Shown here: positions 31,621 through 45,067 of the stretch, in pieces
How the letters are laid out: each line of letters opens with the position of its first letter
How positions within the stretch are numbered: the first letter of the stretch is position 1
Assembly: GCF_901709675.1 (NCBI RefSeq)
Contig: NC_051100.1
Coordinates: 12,568,286-12,632,285 of the forward strand
Direction: 5' to 3'
Length of the DNA: 64,000 nucleotides
Source: Syngnathus acus
Lineage: Eukaryota; Chordata; Actinopteri; Syngnathiformes; Syngnathidae
Position numbers and translations under genes: made by a program
The notes under the pieces: generated by a model
Told to the model about the DNA's origin: nothing
What the model saw: the letters and a program-made list of their open reading frames with translations, nothing else
Database searches by the model: none

Positions 31621-32163
31621 AATGATAAGCGGCAAAAATAATACAGGAAAAGAATTTGTGTCCCACGCGGGTTTCGATACCACGAAAACGGCTCGTGTCT
31701 GAAACGCTTGTGCTCCCAGACTGAGCTAATCAGGTTCCTTCTTTCAAGGTGGTTGAATTTGGTTAATGTAATGAATGTGTTTGTTGAATGCGAATGCGTA
31801 ATCAAAGTGGTGGAAATTGCTTAATGTAATGAATGTTGAATGCGAATGACAAAAGTTACAAATGATAAGCGTTGAAAATGATGAGCGGGAAGAATAAAGA
31901 GTAAAATAATTTATGACGCCCAATGTGGGAATCGAACCCACTACAGGAAACTGGCTCGGGTTGACGTTGCCATTAAGAATGAATGGGGGATTTTAAGGCA
32001 CAAATTTGCTAATTACTTAAAAACGGTAAATGTTATGAACAAACAAAATGGTAGCAAGCATGACATGAATTTTTGGAACGTGTGAAAGTTTGAACGGGGG
32101 GAATCGGTTGAAGCATGTGGGACTAGTTAGATGCCAAAAAAGTGGGAGGAATAAGTTGTTTAA

Positions 32164-33450
32164 TAACTAGAATTTGCAATTCCTGAAGAAATTGCGTGTG
32201 AAGGTGAAGAAGAATGATGTTGAAACAAGTTGAATCGGTTGAAAAATGTAGAAATGAGAAGGGAAAAAGGAATTGGGTGTGAATTTCAAAATAAAAGATG
32301 TGAAGTTTTTGGTAAGTGGGAAGTTGTGGAATAGGTAGAAAAATGATGAACAGTTGAAAGTTGGAATGGGTTGAATCGGTTGAAAAATGTAGAAATGAGA
32401 AGGGAAAAAGGAATTGGGTGTGAATTTCAAAATAAAAGATGTGAAGTTTTTGGTAAGTTGTGGAATAGGTAGAAAAATGATGAACAGTTGAAAGTTGGAA
32501 TGGGTTGAATCGGTTGAAAAATGTAGAAATGAGAAGGGAAAAAGGAATTGGGTATGAATTTCAAAATAAAAGATGTGAAGTTTTTGGGAAGTTGTGGAAT
32601 AGGTAGAAAAATGATGAACAGTTGAAAGTTGGAATGGGTTGAATCGGTCGAAAAATGTAGAAATGAGAAGGGAAAAAGGAATTGGGTGTGAATTTCAAAA
32701 TAAAAGATGTGAAGTTTTTGGTAAGTGGGAAGTTGTGGAATAGGTAGAAAATGATGAACAGTTGAAAGTTGGAATGGGTTGAATCGGTTGAAAAATGTAG
32801 AAATGAGAAAGGAAAAAGGAATTGGGTGTGAATTTCAAAATAAAAGATGTGAAGTTTTTGGTAAGTGGGAAGTTGTGGAATAGGTAGAAAAATGATGAAC
32901 AGTTGAAAGTTGGAATGGGTTGAATTGGTTGAAAAATGTAGAAATGAGAAGGGAAAAAGGAATTGGGTGTGAATTTCAAAATAAAAGATGTGAAGTTTTT
33001 GGTAAGTGGGAAGTTGTGGAATAGGTAGAAAAAGGATGAACAGTTGAAAGTTGGAATGGGTTGAATGGGTTGAAAAATGTAGAAATGAGAAGGGAAAAAG
33101 GAAATATTGGTGAATTGGGTGTGAATTTCAAAATAAAAGATGAAAACGTGAAAATTTTGAATTTGGCAAGTTTGGGAATGTCCCCAATGTGATTTGAATG
33201 TGTTGAATGATGTGAATTTCAAACTGGAACAACGTAAATGTGAAATGTTGAATCTGCCATTAAGAATGAATGGGGAAAAAATTGCCGGAAATTTGGGAAT
33301 TTTGTGAAAACGGAAAATTTTTGGAACAAGAAAAATGTAAGCAATGGTGTCATGAATATTTGGAATAAGTGAAAAGTGGAATGGAGTGAATCGGTTGAAG
33401 TATGTGGAAGTAGTTAATCAGCGAAAAAGTGAGCGGAATAAGTAGAATAA
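32164..33450 (+). mobile_element. Helentron-like array, unit 1
   Basis: The 5' signature is ACTAGAATTTGCAATTCCTG then AAATTGCGTGTGAAGGTG. About 6-7 copies of the 134/142-bp minisatellite (32230-33120) follow, then the unique 3' half (TTTGGGAATGTCCCCAATG, GCCATTAAGAATGAATGGGG, AGTAGTTAATCAGCG). It passes straight into unit 2 with no hairpin between. Confidence 0.88.
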
Positions 33451-35943
33451 TAACTAGAATTGCAATTCCTGAAGAAATTGCGTGTGAAGGTGAAGAAGAA
33501 TGATGTTGAAACAAGTTGAATCGGTTGAAAAATGTAGAAATAAGAAGGGAAAAGGAAATTTAGGAAAATTGGGTGTGAATTTCAAAATAAAAGATGTGAA
33601 GTTTTTGGTAAGTTGTGGAATAGGTAGAAAGATAATGAACAGTTGAAAGTTGGAATGGGTTGAATCGGTTGAAAAATGTAGAAATGAGAAGGGAAAAAGG
33701 AATTGGGTGTGAATTTCAAAATAAAAGATGTGAAGTTTTTGGTAAGTGGGAAGTTGTGGAATAGGTAGAAAAATGATGAACAGTTGAAAGTTGGAATGGG
33801 TTGAATCGGTTGAAAAATGTAGAAATGAGAAGGGAAAAAGGAATTGGGTGTGAATTTCAAAATAAAAGATGTGAAGTTTTTGGTAAGTTGTGGAATAGGT
33901 AGAAAGATAATGAACAGTTGAAAGTTGGAATGGGTTGAATCGGTTGAAAAATGTAGAAATGAGAAGGGAAAAAGGAATTGGGTGTGAATTTCAAAATAAA
34001 AGATGTGAAGTTTTTGGTAAGTGGGAAGTTGTGGAATAGGTAGAAAAATGAACAGTTGAAAGTTGGAATGGGTTGAATCGGTTGAAAAATGTAGAAATGA
34101 GAAGGGAAAAAGGAATTGGGTGTGAATTTCAAAATAAAAGATGTGAAGTTTTTGGTAAGTTGTGGAATAGGTAGAAAGATAATGAACAGTTGGAATGGGT
34201 TGAATCGGTTGAAAAATGTAGAAATGAGAAGGGAAAAAGGAATTGGGTGTGAATTTCAAAATAAAAGATGTGAAGTTTTTGGTAAGTGGGAAGTTGTGGA
34301 ATAGGTAGAAAAATGATGAACAGTTGAAAGTTGGAATGGGTTGAATCGGTTGAAAAATGTAGAAATGAGAAGGGAAAAAGGAATTGGGTGTGAATTTCAA
34401 AATAAAAGATGTGAAGTTTTTGGTAAGTTGTGGAATAGGTAGAAAGATAATGAACAGTTGAAAGTTGGAATGGGTTGAATCGGTTGAAAAATGTAGAAAT
34501 GAGAAGGGAAAAAGGAATTGGGTGTGAATTTCAAAATAAAAGATGTGAAGTTTTTGGTAAGTGGGAAGTTGTGGAATAGGTAGAAAAATGATGAACAGTT
34601 GAAAGTTGGAATCGGTTGAAAAATGTAGAAATGAGAAGGGAAAAAGGAATTGGGTGTGAATTTCAAAATAAAAGATGTGAAGTTTTTGGTAAGTTGTGGA
34701 ATAGGTAGAAAGATAATGAACAGTTGAAAGTTGGAATGGGTTGAATCGGTTGAAAAATGTAGAAATGAGAAGGGAAAAAGGAATTGGGTGTGAATTTCAA
34801 AATAAAAGATGTGAAGTTTTTGGTAAGTGGGAAGTTGTGGAATAGGTAGAAAATGATGAACAGTTGAAAGTTGGAATGGGTTGAATCGGTTGAAAAATGT
34901 AGAAATGAGAAAGGAAAAAGGAATTGGGTGTGAATTTCAAAATAAAAGATGTGAAGTTTTTGGTAAGTTGTGGAATAGGTAGAAAAATGATGAACAGTTG
35001 AAAGTTGGAATGGGTTGAAAAATGTAGAAATGAGAAGGGAAAAAGGAATTGGGTGTGAATTTCAAAATAAAAGATGTGAAGTTTTTGGGAAGTTGTGGAA
35101 TAGGTAGAAAAATGATGAACAGTTGAAAGTTGGAATGGGTTGAATCGGTTGAAAAATGTAGAAATGAGAAGGGAAAAAGGAATTGGGTGTGAATTTCAAA
35201 ATAAAAGATGTGAAGTTTTTGGTAAGTGGGAAGTTGTGGAATAGGTAGAAAAATGATTAACAGTTGAAAGTTGGAATGGGTTGAATCGGTTGAAAAATGT
35301 AGACATGAGAAGGGAAAAAGGAATTGGGTGTGAATTTCAAAATAAAAGATGTGAAGTTTTTGGGAAGTTGTGGAATAGGTAGAAAGATAATGAACAGTTG
35401 AAAGTTGGAATGGGTTGAATGGGTTGAAAAATGTAGAAATGAGAAGGGAAAAAGGAAATATTGGTGAATTGGGTGTGAATTTCAAAATAAAAGATGAAAA
35501 CGTGAATTTTGAATTTGGCAAGTTTGGGAATGTCCCCAATGTAATTTGAATGTGTTGAATGATGTGAATTTCAAACTGGAACAACTTAAATGTGAAATGT
35601 TGAATCTGCCATTAAGAATGAATGGGGAAAAAATTGCCGGAAATTTGTGAATTTTGTGAAAACGGAAAATTTTTGGAAGGAAAAAAATGTAAGCCCCCAT
35701 GTCATGAATATTTGGAATAAGTGAAAAGTGGAACGGAGTGAATCGGTTGAAGTATGTGGAAGTAGTTAATCAGCAAAAAAGTGAGCAGAAGATGTAGAAT
35801 AATAATAAAGTACAGGAATAACAATAGTGTGAAGGTTTCACCTTCACACTAATAAAGGACAACAATAACAATAGTGTGAAGGTTTCACCTTCACACTAAT
35901 AAAGGACAACAATAACAATAGTGTGAAGGTTTCACCTTCACAC
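33451..35943 (+). mobile_element. Helentron-like array, unit 2 (longest minisatellite)
   Basis: Same plan as unit 1, with about 14 minisatellite copies (33515-35490). The unit ends with three hairpin repeats (about 35829-35943), each AATAGTGTGAAGGT, a short loop, then ACCTTCACACTA, separated by ATAAAGGACAACAATAAC spacers. Confidence 0.9.
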
Positions 35944-37070
35944 TAACTAGAATTTGCAATTCCTGAAGAAATTGCGTGTGAAGGTGAAGAAGAATGATGT
36001 TGAAACAAGTTGAATCGGTTGAAAAATGTAGAAATGAGAAGTGAAAAAGGAATTGGGTGTGAATTTCAAAATAAAAGATGAAGTTTTTGGTAAGTTGTGG
36101 AATAGGTAGAAAGATAATGAACAGTTGAAAGTTGGAATGGGTTGAATCGGTTGAAAAATGTAGAAATGAGAAGGGAAAAAGGAATTGGGTGTGAATTTCA
36201 AAATAAAAGATGTGAAGTTTTTGGTAAGTTGTGGAATAGGTAGAAAAATGATGAACAGTTGAAAGTTGGAATGGGTTGAATCGGTTGAAAAATGTAGAAA
36301 TGAGAAGGGAAAAAGGAATTGGGTGTGAATTTCAAAATAAAAGATGTGAAGTTTTTGGTAAGTTGTGGAATAGGTAGAAAGATAATGAACAGTTGAAAGT
36401 TGGAATGGGTTGAATCGGTTGAAAAATGTAGAAATGAGAAGGGAAAAAGGAATTGGGTGTGAATTTCAAAATAAAAGATGTGAAGTTTTTGGGAAGTTGT
36501 GGAATAGGTAGAAAAATGATGAACAGTTGAAAGTTGGAATGGGTTGAATCGGTTGAAAAATGTAGAAATGAGAAGGGAAAAGGAATTGGGTGTGAATTTC
36601 AAAATAAAAGATGTGAAGTTTTTGGTAAGTTGTGGAATAGGTAGAAAGACAATGAACAGTTGAAAGTTGGAATGGGTTGAATGGGTTGAAAAATGTAGAA
36701 ACGAGAAGGGAAAAAGGAAATATTGGTGAATTGGGTGTGAATTTCAAAATAAAAGATGAAAACGTGAAAATGTTGAATTTGGCAAGTTTGGGAATGTCCC
36801 CAATGTGATTTGAATGTGTTGAATGATGTGAATTACAAACTGGAACAACGTAAATGTGAAATGTTGAATCTGCCATTAAGAATGAATGGGGAAAAAATTG
36901 CCGGAAATTTGTGAATTTTGTGAAAACGGAAAATTTGTGGAACAAAAAAAATGTAAGCAGCCGTGTCATGAATATTTGGAATAAGTGAAAAGTGGAATGG
37001 AGTGAATCGGTTGAAGTATGTGGAAGTAGTTAAGCTTCAAAAAAGTGAGCGGAAGATGTAGTATAATAAT
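35944..37070 (+). mobile_element. Helentron-like array, unit 3
   Basis: About 5 minisatellite copies (36015-36755), then the 3' half. It ends GATGTAGTATAATAATAACT without a hairpin. Confidence 0.88.
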
Positions 37071-38080
37071 AACTAGAATTTGCAATTCCTGAAGAAATTG
37101 CGTGTGAAGGTGAAGAAGAATGATGTTGAAACAAGTTGAATCGGTTGAAAAATGTAGAAATGAGAAGTGAAAAAGGAATTGGGTGTGAATTTCAAAATAA
37201 AAGATGAAGTTTTTGGTAAGTTGTGGAATAGGTAGAAAGATAATGAACAGTTGAAAGTTGGAATGGGTTGAATCGGTTGAAAAATGTAGAAATGAGAAGG
37301 GAAAAAGGAATTGGGTGTGAATTTCAAAATAAAAGATGTGAAGTTTTTGGGAAGTTGTGGAATAGGTAGAAAAATGATGAACAGTTGAAAGTTGGAATGG
37401 GTTGAATCGGTTGAAAAATGTAGAAATGAGAAGGGAAAAAGGAATTGGGTGTGAATTTCAAAATAAAAGATGTGAAGTTTTTGGGAAGTTGTGGAATAGG
37501 TAGAAAAATGATGAACAGTTGAAAGTTGGAATGGGTTGAATCGGTTGAAAAATGTAGAAATGAGAAGGGAAAAAGGAATTGGGTGTGAATTTCAAAATAA
37601 AAGATGTGAAGTTTTTGGTAAGTGGGAAGTTGTGGAATAGGTAGAAAAATGATGAACAGTTGAAAGTTGGAATGGGTTGAATCGGTTGAAAAATGTAGAA
37701 ATGAGAAGGGAAAAAGGAAATATTGGTGAATTGGGTGTGAATTTCAAAATAAAAGCTGAAAACGTGAAAATGTTGAATTTGGCAAGTTTGGGAATGTCCC
37801 CAATGTGATTTGAATGTGTTGAATGATGTGAATTTCAAACTGGAACAACGTAAATGTGAAATGTTGAATCTGCCATTAAGAATGAATGGGGAAAAAATTG
37901 CCGGAAATTTGTGAATTTTGTGAAAACGGAAAATTTTTGGAACAAGAAAAATGTAAGCAATGGTGTCATGAATATTTGGAATAAGTGAAAAGTGGAATGG
38001 AGTGAATCGGTTGAAGTATGTGGAAGTAGTTAATGAGTGAAAAAGTGAGCGGAATAAGTAGAATAATAATAATAATAATA
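37071..38080 (+). mobile_element. Helentron-like array, unit 4
   Basis: About 4-5 minisatellite copies (37140-37760), then the 3' half and a short (TAA)n. No hairpin. Its first repeats match those of unit 3 and of unit 11 closely, including an 8-bp-shortened AGATGAAGTTTTT variant. Confidence 0.88.
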
Positions 38081-39763
38081 ACTAGAATTTGCAATTCCTG
38101 AAGAAATTGCGTGTGAAGGTGAAGAAGAATGATGTTGAAACAAGTTGAATCGGTTGAAAAATGTAGAAATGAGAAGGGAAAAAGGAATTGGGTGTGAATT
38201 TCAAAATAAAAGATGTGAAGTTTTTGGTAAGTGGGAAGTTGTGGAATAGGTAGAAAAATGATGAACAGTTGAAAGTTGGAATGGGTTGAATCGGTTGAAA
38301 AATGTAGAAATGAGAAGGGAAAAAGGAATTGGGTGTGAATTTCAAAATAAAAGATGAAGTTTTTGGTAAGTTGTGGAATAGGTAGAAAAATGATGAACAG
38401 TTGAAAGTTGGAATGGGTTGAATCGGTTGAAAAATGTAGAAATGAGAAGGGAAAAAGGAATTGGGTGTGAATTTCAAAATAAAAGATGTGAAGTTTTTGG
38501 TAAGTTGTGGAATAGGTAGAAAGATAATGAACAGTTGAAAGTTGGAATGGGTTGAATCGGTTGAAAAATGTAGAAATGAGAAGGGAAAAAGGAATTGGGT
38601 GTGAATTTCAAAATAAAAGATGTGAAGTTTTTGGGAAGTTGTGGAATAGGTAGAAAAATGATGAACAGTTGAAAGTTGGAATGGGTTGAATCGGTTGAAA
38701 AATGTAGAAATGAGAAGGGAAAAAGGAATTGGGTGTGAATTTCAAAATAAAAGATGTGAAGTTTTTGGGAAGTTGTGGAATAGGTAGAAAGATAATGAAC
38801 AGTTGAAAGTTGGAATGAGTTGAATCGGTTGAAAAATGTAGAAATGAGAAGGGAAAAAGGGAATATTGGAGAATTGGGTGTGAATTTCAAAATAAAAGAT
38901 GTGAAGTTTTTGGTAAGTGGGAAGTTGTGGAATAGGTAGAAAATGATGAACAGTTGAAAGTTGGAATGGGTTGAATCGGTTGAAAAATGTAGAAATGAGA
39001 AAGGAAAAAGGAATTGGGTGTGAATTTCAAAATAAAAGATGTGAAGTTTTTGGTAAGTGGGAAGTTGTGGAATAGGTAGAAAAATGATGAACAGTTGAAA
39101 GTTGGAATGGGTTGAATTGGTTGAAAAATGTAGAAATGAGAAGGGAAAAAGGAATTGGGTGTGAATTTCAAAATAAAAGATGTGAAGTTTTTGGTAAGTG
39201 GGAAGTTGTGGAATAGGTAGAAAAAGGATGAACAGTTGAAAGTTGGAATGGGTTGAATGGGTTGAAAAATGTAGAAATGAGAAGGGAAAAAGGAAATATT
39301 GGTGAATTGGGTGTGAATTTCAAAATAAAAGATGAAAACGTGAAAATTTTGAATTTGGCAAGTTTGGGAATGTCCCCAATGTGATTTGAATGTGTTGAAT
39401 GATGTGAATTTCAAACTGGAACAACGTAAATGTGAAATGTTGAATCTGCCATTAAGAATGAATGGGGAAAAAATTGCCGGAAATTTGGGAATTTTGTGAA
39501 AACGGAAAATTTTTGGAACAAGAAAAATGTAAGCAATGGTGTCATGAATATTTGGAATAAGTGAAAAGTGGAATGGAGTGAATCGGTTGAAGTATGTGGA
39601 AGTAGTTAATCAGCGAAAAAGTGAGCGGAATAAGTAGAATAATAATAATAAAGGACAACAATAACAATAGTGTGAAGGTTTCACCTTCACACTAATAATA
39701 ATAATAAAAATAATAATAAAGGACAGGAATAACAATAGTGTGAAGGTTACACCTTCACACTAA
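38081..39763 (+). mobile_element. Helentron-like array, unit 5
   Basis: About 8-9 minisatellite copies (38150-39335). The 3' half is followed by two hairpins (about 39668-39694 and 39737-39763) separated by (TAA)n. The distal half is nearly identical to that of unit 1, indicating recent exchange or copying. Confidence 0.88.
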
Positions 39764-41706
39764 TAACTAGAATTTGCAATTCCTGAAGAAATTGCGTGTG
39801 AAGGTGAAGAAGAATGATGTTGAAACAAGTTGAATCGGTTGAAAAATGTAGAAATGAGAAGGGAAAAAGGAATTGGGTGTGAATTTCAAAATAAAAGATG
39901 TGAAGTTTTTGGTAAGTGGGAAGTTGTGGAATAGGTAGAAAAATGATGAACAGTTGAAAGTTGGAATGGGTTGAATCGGTTGAAAAATGTAGAAATGAGA
40001 AGGGAAAAAGGAATTGGGTGTGAATTTCAAAATAAAAGATGTGAAGTTTTTGGTAAGTTGTGGAATAGGTAGAAAGATAATGAACAGTTGAAAGTTGGAA
40101 TGGGTTGAATCGGTTGAAAAATGTAGAAATGAGAAGGGAAAAAAGGAATTGGGTGTGAATTTCAAAATAAAAGATGTGAAGTTTTTGGGAAGTTGTGGAA
40201 TAGGTAGAAAAATGATGAACAGTTGAAAGTTGGAATGGGTTGAATCGGTTGAAAAATGTAGAAATGAGAAGGGAAAAAGGAATTGGGTGTGAATTTCAAA
40301 ATAAAAGATGTGAAGTTTTTGGTAAGTTGTGGAATAGGTAGAAAGATAATGAACAGTTGAAAGTTGGAATGGGTTGAATGGGTTGAAAAATGTAGAAATG
40401 AGAAGGGAAAAAGGAATTGGGTGTGAATTTCAAAATAAAAGATGTGAAGTTTTTGGGAAGTTGTGGAATAGGTAGAAAAATGATGAACAGTTGAAAGTTG
40501 GAATGGGTTGAATCGGTTGAAAAATGTAGAAATGAGAAGGGAAAAAGGAATTGGGTGTGAATTTCAAAATAAAAGATGTGAAGTTTTTGGGAAGTTGTGG
40601 AATAGGTAGAAAAATGATGAACAGTTGAAAGTTGGAATGGGTAGAATCGGTTGAAAAATGTAGAAATGAGAAGGGAAAAAGGAATTGGGTGTGAATTTCA
40701 AAATAAAAGATGTGAAGTTTTTGGGAAGTTGTGGAATAGGTAGAAAGATAATGAACAGGTGAAAGTTGGAATGGGTTGAATCGGTTGAAAAATGTAGAAA
40801 TGAGAAGGGAAAAAGGAATTGGGTGTGAATTTCAAAATAAAAGATGTGAAGTTTTTGGTAAGTTGTGGAATAGGTAGAAAAATGATGAACAGTTGAAAGT
40901 TGGAATGGGTTGAATCGGTTGAAAAATGTAGAAATGAGAAGGGAAAAAGGAATTGGGTGTGAATTTCAAAATAAAAGATGTGAAGTTTTTGGGAAGTTGT
41001 GGAATAGGTAGAAAAATGATGAACAGTTGAAAGTTGGAATGGGTTGAATCGGTTGAAAAATGTAGAATTGAGAAGGGAAAAAGGAATTGGGTGTGAATTT
41101 CAAAATAAAAGATGTGAAGTTTTTGGTAAGTTGTGGAATAGGTAGAAAAATGATGAACAGTTGAAAGTTGGAATGGGTTGAATCGGTTGAAAAATGTAGA
41201 AATGAGAAGGGAAAAAGGAATTGGGTGTGAATTTCAAAATAAAAGATGTGAAGTTTTTGGTAAGTTGTGGAATAGGTAGAAAGATAATGAACAGTTGAAA
41301 GTTGGAATGGGTTGAATGGGTTGAAAAATGTAGAAATGAGAAGGGAAAAAGGAAATATTGGTGAATTGGGTGTGAATTTCAAAATAAAAGATGAAACGTG
41401 AAAATTTTGAATTTGGCAAGTTTGGGAATGTCCCCAATGTGATTTGAATGTGTTGAATTATGTGAATTTCAATCTGGAACAACGTAAATGTGAAATGTTG
41501 AATCTGCCATTAAGAATGAATGGGGAAAAAATTGCCGGAAATTTGGGAATTCTGTGAAAACGGAAAATTTGTGGAACAAAAAAAATGTAAGCAATGGTGT
41601 CATGAATATTTGGAATAAGTGAAAAGTGGAATGGAGTGAATCGGTTGAAGTATGTGGAAGTAGTTAATCAGCGAAAAAGTGAGCGGAAGATGTAGTATAA
41701 TAATAA
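39764..41706 (+). mobile_element. Helentron-like array, unit 6
   Basis: About 11 minisatellite copies (39835-41395), then the 3' half. No hairpin before unit 7. Confidence 0.88.
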
Positions 41707-42840
41707 TAACTAGAATTTGCAATTCCTGAAGAAATTGCGTGTGAAGGTGAAGAAGAATGATGTTGAAACAAGTTGAATCGGTTGAAAAATGTAGAAATGA
41801 GAAGGGAAAAAGGAATTGGGTGTGAATTTCAAAATAAAAGATGTGAAGTTTTTGGGAAGTGGGAAGTTGTGGAATAGGTAGAAAAATGATGAACAGTTGA
41901 AAGTTGGAATGGGTTGAATCGGTTGAAAAATGTAGAAATGAGAAGGGAAAAAGGAATTGGGTGTGAATTTCAAAATAAAAGATGAAGTTTTTGGTAAGTT
42001 GTGGAATAGGTAGAAAGATAATGAAGAGTTGAAAGTTGGAATGGGTTGAATCGGTTGAAAAATGTAGAAATGAGAAGGGAAAAAGGAATTGGGTGTGAAT
42101 TTCAAAATAAAAGATGTGAAGTTTTTGGGAAGTTGTGGAATAGGTAGAAAAATGATGAACAGTTGAAAGTTGGAATGGGTTGAATCGGTTGAAAAATGTA
42201 GAAATGAGAAGGGAAAAAGGAATTGGGTGTGAATTTCAAAATAAAAGATGTGAAATTTTTGGTAAGTTGTGGAATAGGTAGAAAGATAATGAACAGTTGA
42301 AAGTTGGAATGGGTTGAATCGGTTGAAAAATGTAGAAATGAAAAGGGAAAAAGGAATTGGGTGTGAATTTCAAAATAAAAGATGTGAAGTTTTTGGGAAG
42401 TTGTGGAATAGGTAGAAACATAATGAACAGTTGAAAGTTGGAATGGGTTGAATGGGTTGAAAAATGTAGAAATGAGAAGGGAAAAAGGAAATATTGGTGA
42501 ATTGGGTGTGAATTTCAAAATAAAAGATGAAAACGTGAAAATGTTGAATTTGGCAAGTTTGGGAATGTCCCCAATGTGATTTGAATGTGTTGAATGATGT
42601 GAATTTCAAACTGGAACAACGTAAATGTGAAATGTTGAATCTGCCATTAAGAATGAATGGGGAAAAAATTGCCGGAAATTTGTGAATTTTGTGAAAACGG
42701 AAAATTTTTGGAACAAGAAAAATGTAAGCAATGGTGTCATGAATATTTGGAATAAGTGAAAAGTGGAATGGAGTGAATCGGTTGAAGTATGTGGAAGTAG
42801 TTAATGAGTGAAAAAGTGAGCGGAATAAGTAGAATAATAA
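41707..42840 (+). mobile_element. Helentron-like array, unit 7
   Basis: About 5-6 minisatellite copies (41775-42530), then the 3' half. It ends GAATAATAATAACT without a hairpin. Its proximal repeats closely match unit 13. Confidence 0.88.
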
Positions 42841-43958
42841 TAACTAGAATTGCAATTCCTGAAGAAATTGCGTGTGAAGGTGAAGAAGAATGATGTTGAA
42901 ACAAGTTGAATCGGTTGAAAAATGTAGAAATGAGAAGGGAAAAAGGAATTGGGTGTGAATTTCAAAATAAAAGATGTGAAGTTTTTGGGAAGTTGTGGAA
43001 TAGGTAGAAAGATAATGAACAGTTGAAAGTTGGAATGGGTTGAATCGGTTGAAAAATGTAGAAATGAGAAGGGAAAAAGGAATTGGGTGTGAATTTCAAA
43101 ATAAAAGATGTGAAGTTTTTGGTAAGTTGTGGAATAGGTAGAAAAATGATGAACAGTTGAAAGTTGGAATGGGTTGAATCGGTTGAAAAATGTAGAAATG
43201 AGAAGGGAAAAAGGAATTGGGTGTGAATTTCAAAATAAAAGATGTGAAGTTTTTGGTAAGTTGTGGAATAGGTAGAAAGATAATGAACAGTTGAAAGTTG
43301 GAATGGGTTGAATCGGTTGAAAAATGTAGAAATGAGAAGGGAAAAAGGAATTGGGTGTGAATTTCAAAATAAAAGATGTGAAGTTTTTGGGAAGTTGTGG
43401 AATAGGTAGAAAAATGATGAACAGTTGAAAGTTGGAATGGGTTGAATCGGTTGAAAAATGTAGAAATGAGAAGGGAAAAGGAATTGGGTGTGAATTTCAA
43501 AATAAAAGATGTGAAGTTTTTGGTAAGTTGTGGAATAGGTAGAAAGACAATGAACAGTTGAAAGTTGGAATGGGTTGAATGGGTTGAAAAATGTAGAAAC
43601 GAGAAGGGAAAAAGGAAATATTGGTGAATTGGGTGTGAATTTCAAAATAAGAGATGAAAACGTGAAAATGTTGAATTTGGCAAGTTTGGGAATGTCCCCA
43701 ATGTGATTTGAATGTGTTGAATGATGTGAATTACAAACTGGAACAACGTAAATGTGAAATGTTGAATCTGCCATTAAGAATGAATGGGGAAAAAATTGCC
43801 GGAAATTTGTGAATTTTGTGAAAACGGAAAATTTTTGGAAGGAAAAAAATGTAAGCAATGGTGTCATGAATATTTGGAATAAGTGAAAAGTGGAATGGAG
43901 TGAATCGGTTGAAGTATGTGGAAGTAGTTAATCATTGAAAAAGTGAGCGGAAGATGTA

Positions 43959-44001
<43 letters not shown>

Positions 44002-44044
44002 GGACAGGAATAACAATAGTGTGAAGGTTACACCTTCACACTAA
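42841..44044 (+). mobile_element. Helentron-like array, unit 8
   Basis: About 5-6 minisatellite copies (42905-43665), the 3' half, a (TAA)n tract of about 40 bp (43958-43999) and one hairpin with loop TAC (about 44017-44043). The distal half closely matches unit 3. Confidence 0.88.
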
Positions 44045-45067
44045 TAACTAGAATTTGCAATTCCTGAAGAAATTGCGTGTGAAGGTGTAGAAGAATGATG
44101 TTGAAACAAGTTGAATCGGTTGAAAAATGTAGAAATAAGAAGGGAAAAAGGAAATTTAGGAAAATTGGGTGTGAATTTCAAAATTGAAAATGTGAAATGT
44201 TTGCTAAGTGGGAAGTTGTGGAATAGGTAGGAAAATGATGAACAGTTGAAAGTTGGAATGGGTTGAATCGGTTGAAAAATGTAGAAATGAGAAGGGAAAA
44301 AGGAATTGGGTGTGAATTTCAAAATAAAAGATGTGAAGTTTTTGGTAAGTGGGAAGTTGTGGAATAGGTAGAAAAATGATGAACAGTTGAAAGTTGGAAT
44401 GGGTTGAATCGGTTGAAAAATGTAGAAATGAGAAGGGAAAAAGGAATTGGGTGTGAATTTCAAAATAAAAGATGTGAATTTTTTGGTAAGTTGTGGAATA
44501 GGTAGAAAGATAATGAACAGTTGAAAGTTGGAATGGGTTGAATCGGTTGAAAAATGTAGAAATGAGAAGGGAAAAAGGAATTGGGTGTGAATTTCAAAAT
44601 AAAAGATGTGAAGTTTTTGGTAAGTTGTGGAATAGGTAGAAGAATAATGAACAGTTGAAAGTTGGAATGGGTTGAATGGGTTGAAAAATGTAGAAATGAG
44701 AAAGGAAAAAGGAAATATTGGTGAATTGGGTGTGAATTTCAAAATAAAAGATGAAAACGTGAAAATGTTGAATTTGGCAAGTTTGGGAATGTCCCCAATG
44801 TGATTTGAATGTGTTGAATTATGTGAATTTCAAACTGGAACAACGTAAATGTGAAATGTTGAATCTGCCATTAAGAATGAATGGGGCAAAATTCGCCATA
44901 AATTTGTGAATTTTGTGAAAACGGAAAATTTTTGGAACAAGAAAAATGTAAGCAATGGTGTCATGAATATTTGGCATAAGTGAAAAGTGGAACGGAGTGA
45001 ATCGGTTGAAGTATGTGGAAGTAGTTAATCATCGAAAAAGTGAGCGGAAGATGTAGAATAATAATAA
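44045..45067 (+). mobile_element. Helentron-like array, unit 9
   Basis: About 4-5 minisatellite copies (44110-44755). The first is an older variant (AAATTTAGGAAAATTGGG, CAAAATTGAAAATGTG) shared with unit 10. The 3' half has no hairpin. Confidence 0.86.

Larger units (their letters stand above)
29680..32163 (+). repeat. Helentron-like repeat block with about 242-bp tandem units and tRNA-like inserts
   Basis: It starts with a diverged 3'-half phrase (ACCACAAATGTACTAATTAT). About four copies follow of a roughly 242-bp unit (GTGGTTGAATTTGG, TTGAATGCGAATG, GTTACAAATGATAAGCG, GGGAAATAAATTATTG) at about 30075, 30314, 30555 and 30798, with a further copy near 31750. A unit with the 5' signature begins at about 31220 and contains the GTTACAAATG minisatellite. 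Conserved 3'-half phrases CCATTAAGAATGAATGGGGG occur at about 31020 and 31970. Confidence 0.85.

Noticed and set aside
29771-31950. Functional tRNA genes
   Set aside because: The D-arm-like and T-arm-like modules are separate or imperfect and repeat with the transposon units. No complete cloverleaf could be drawn.
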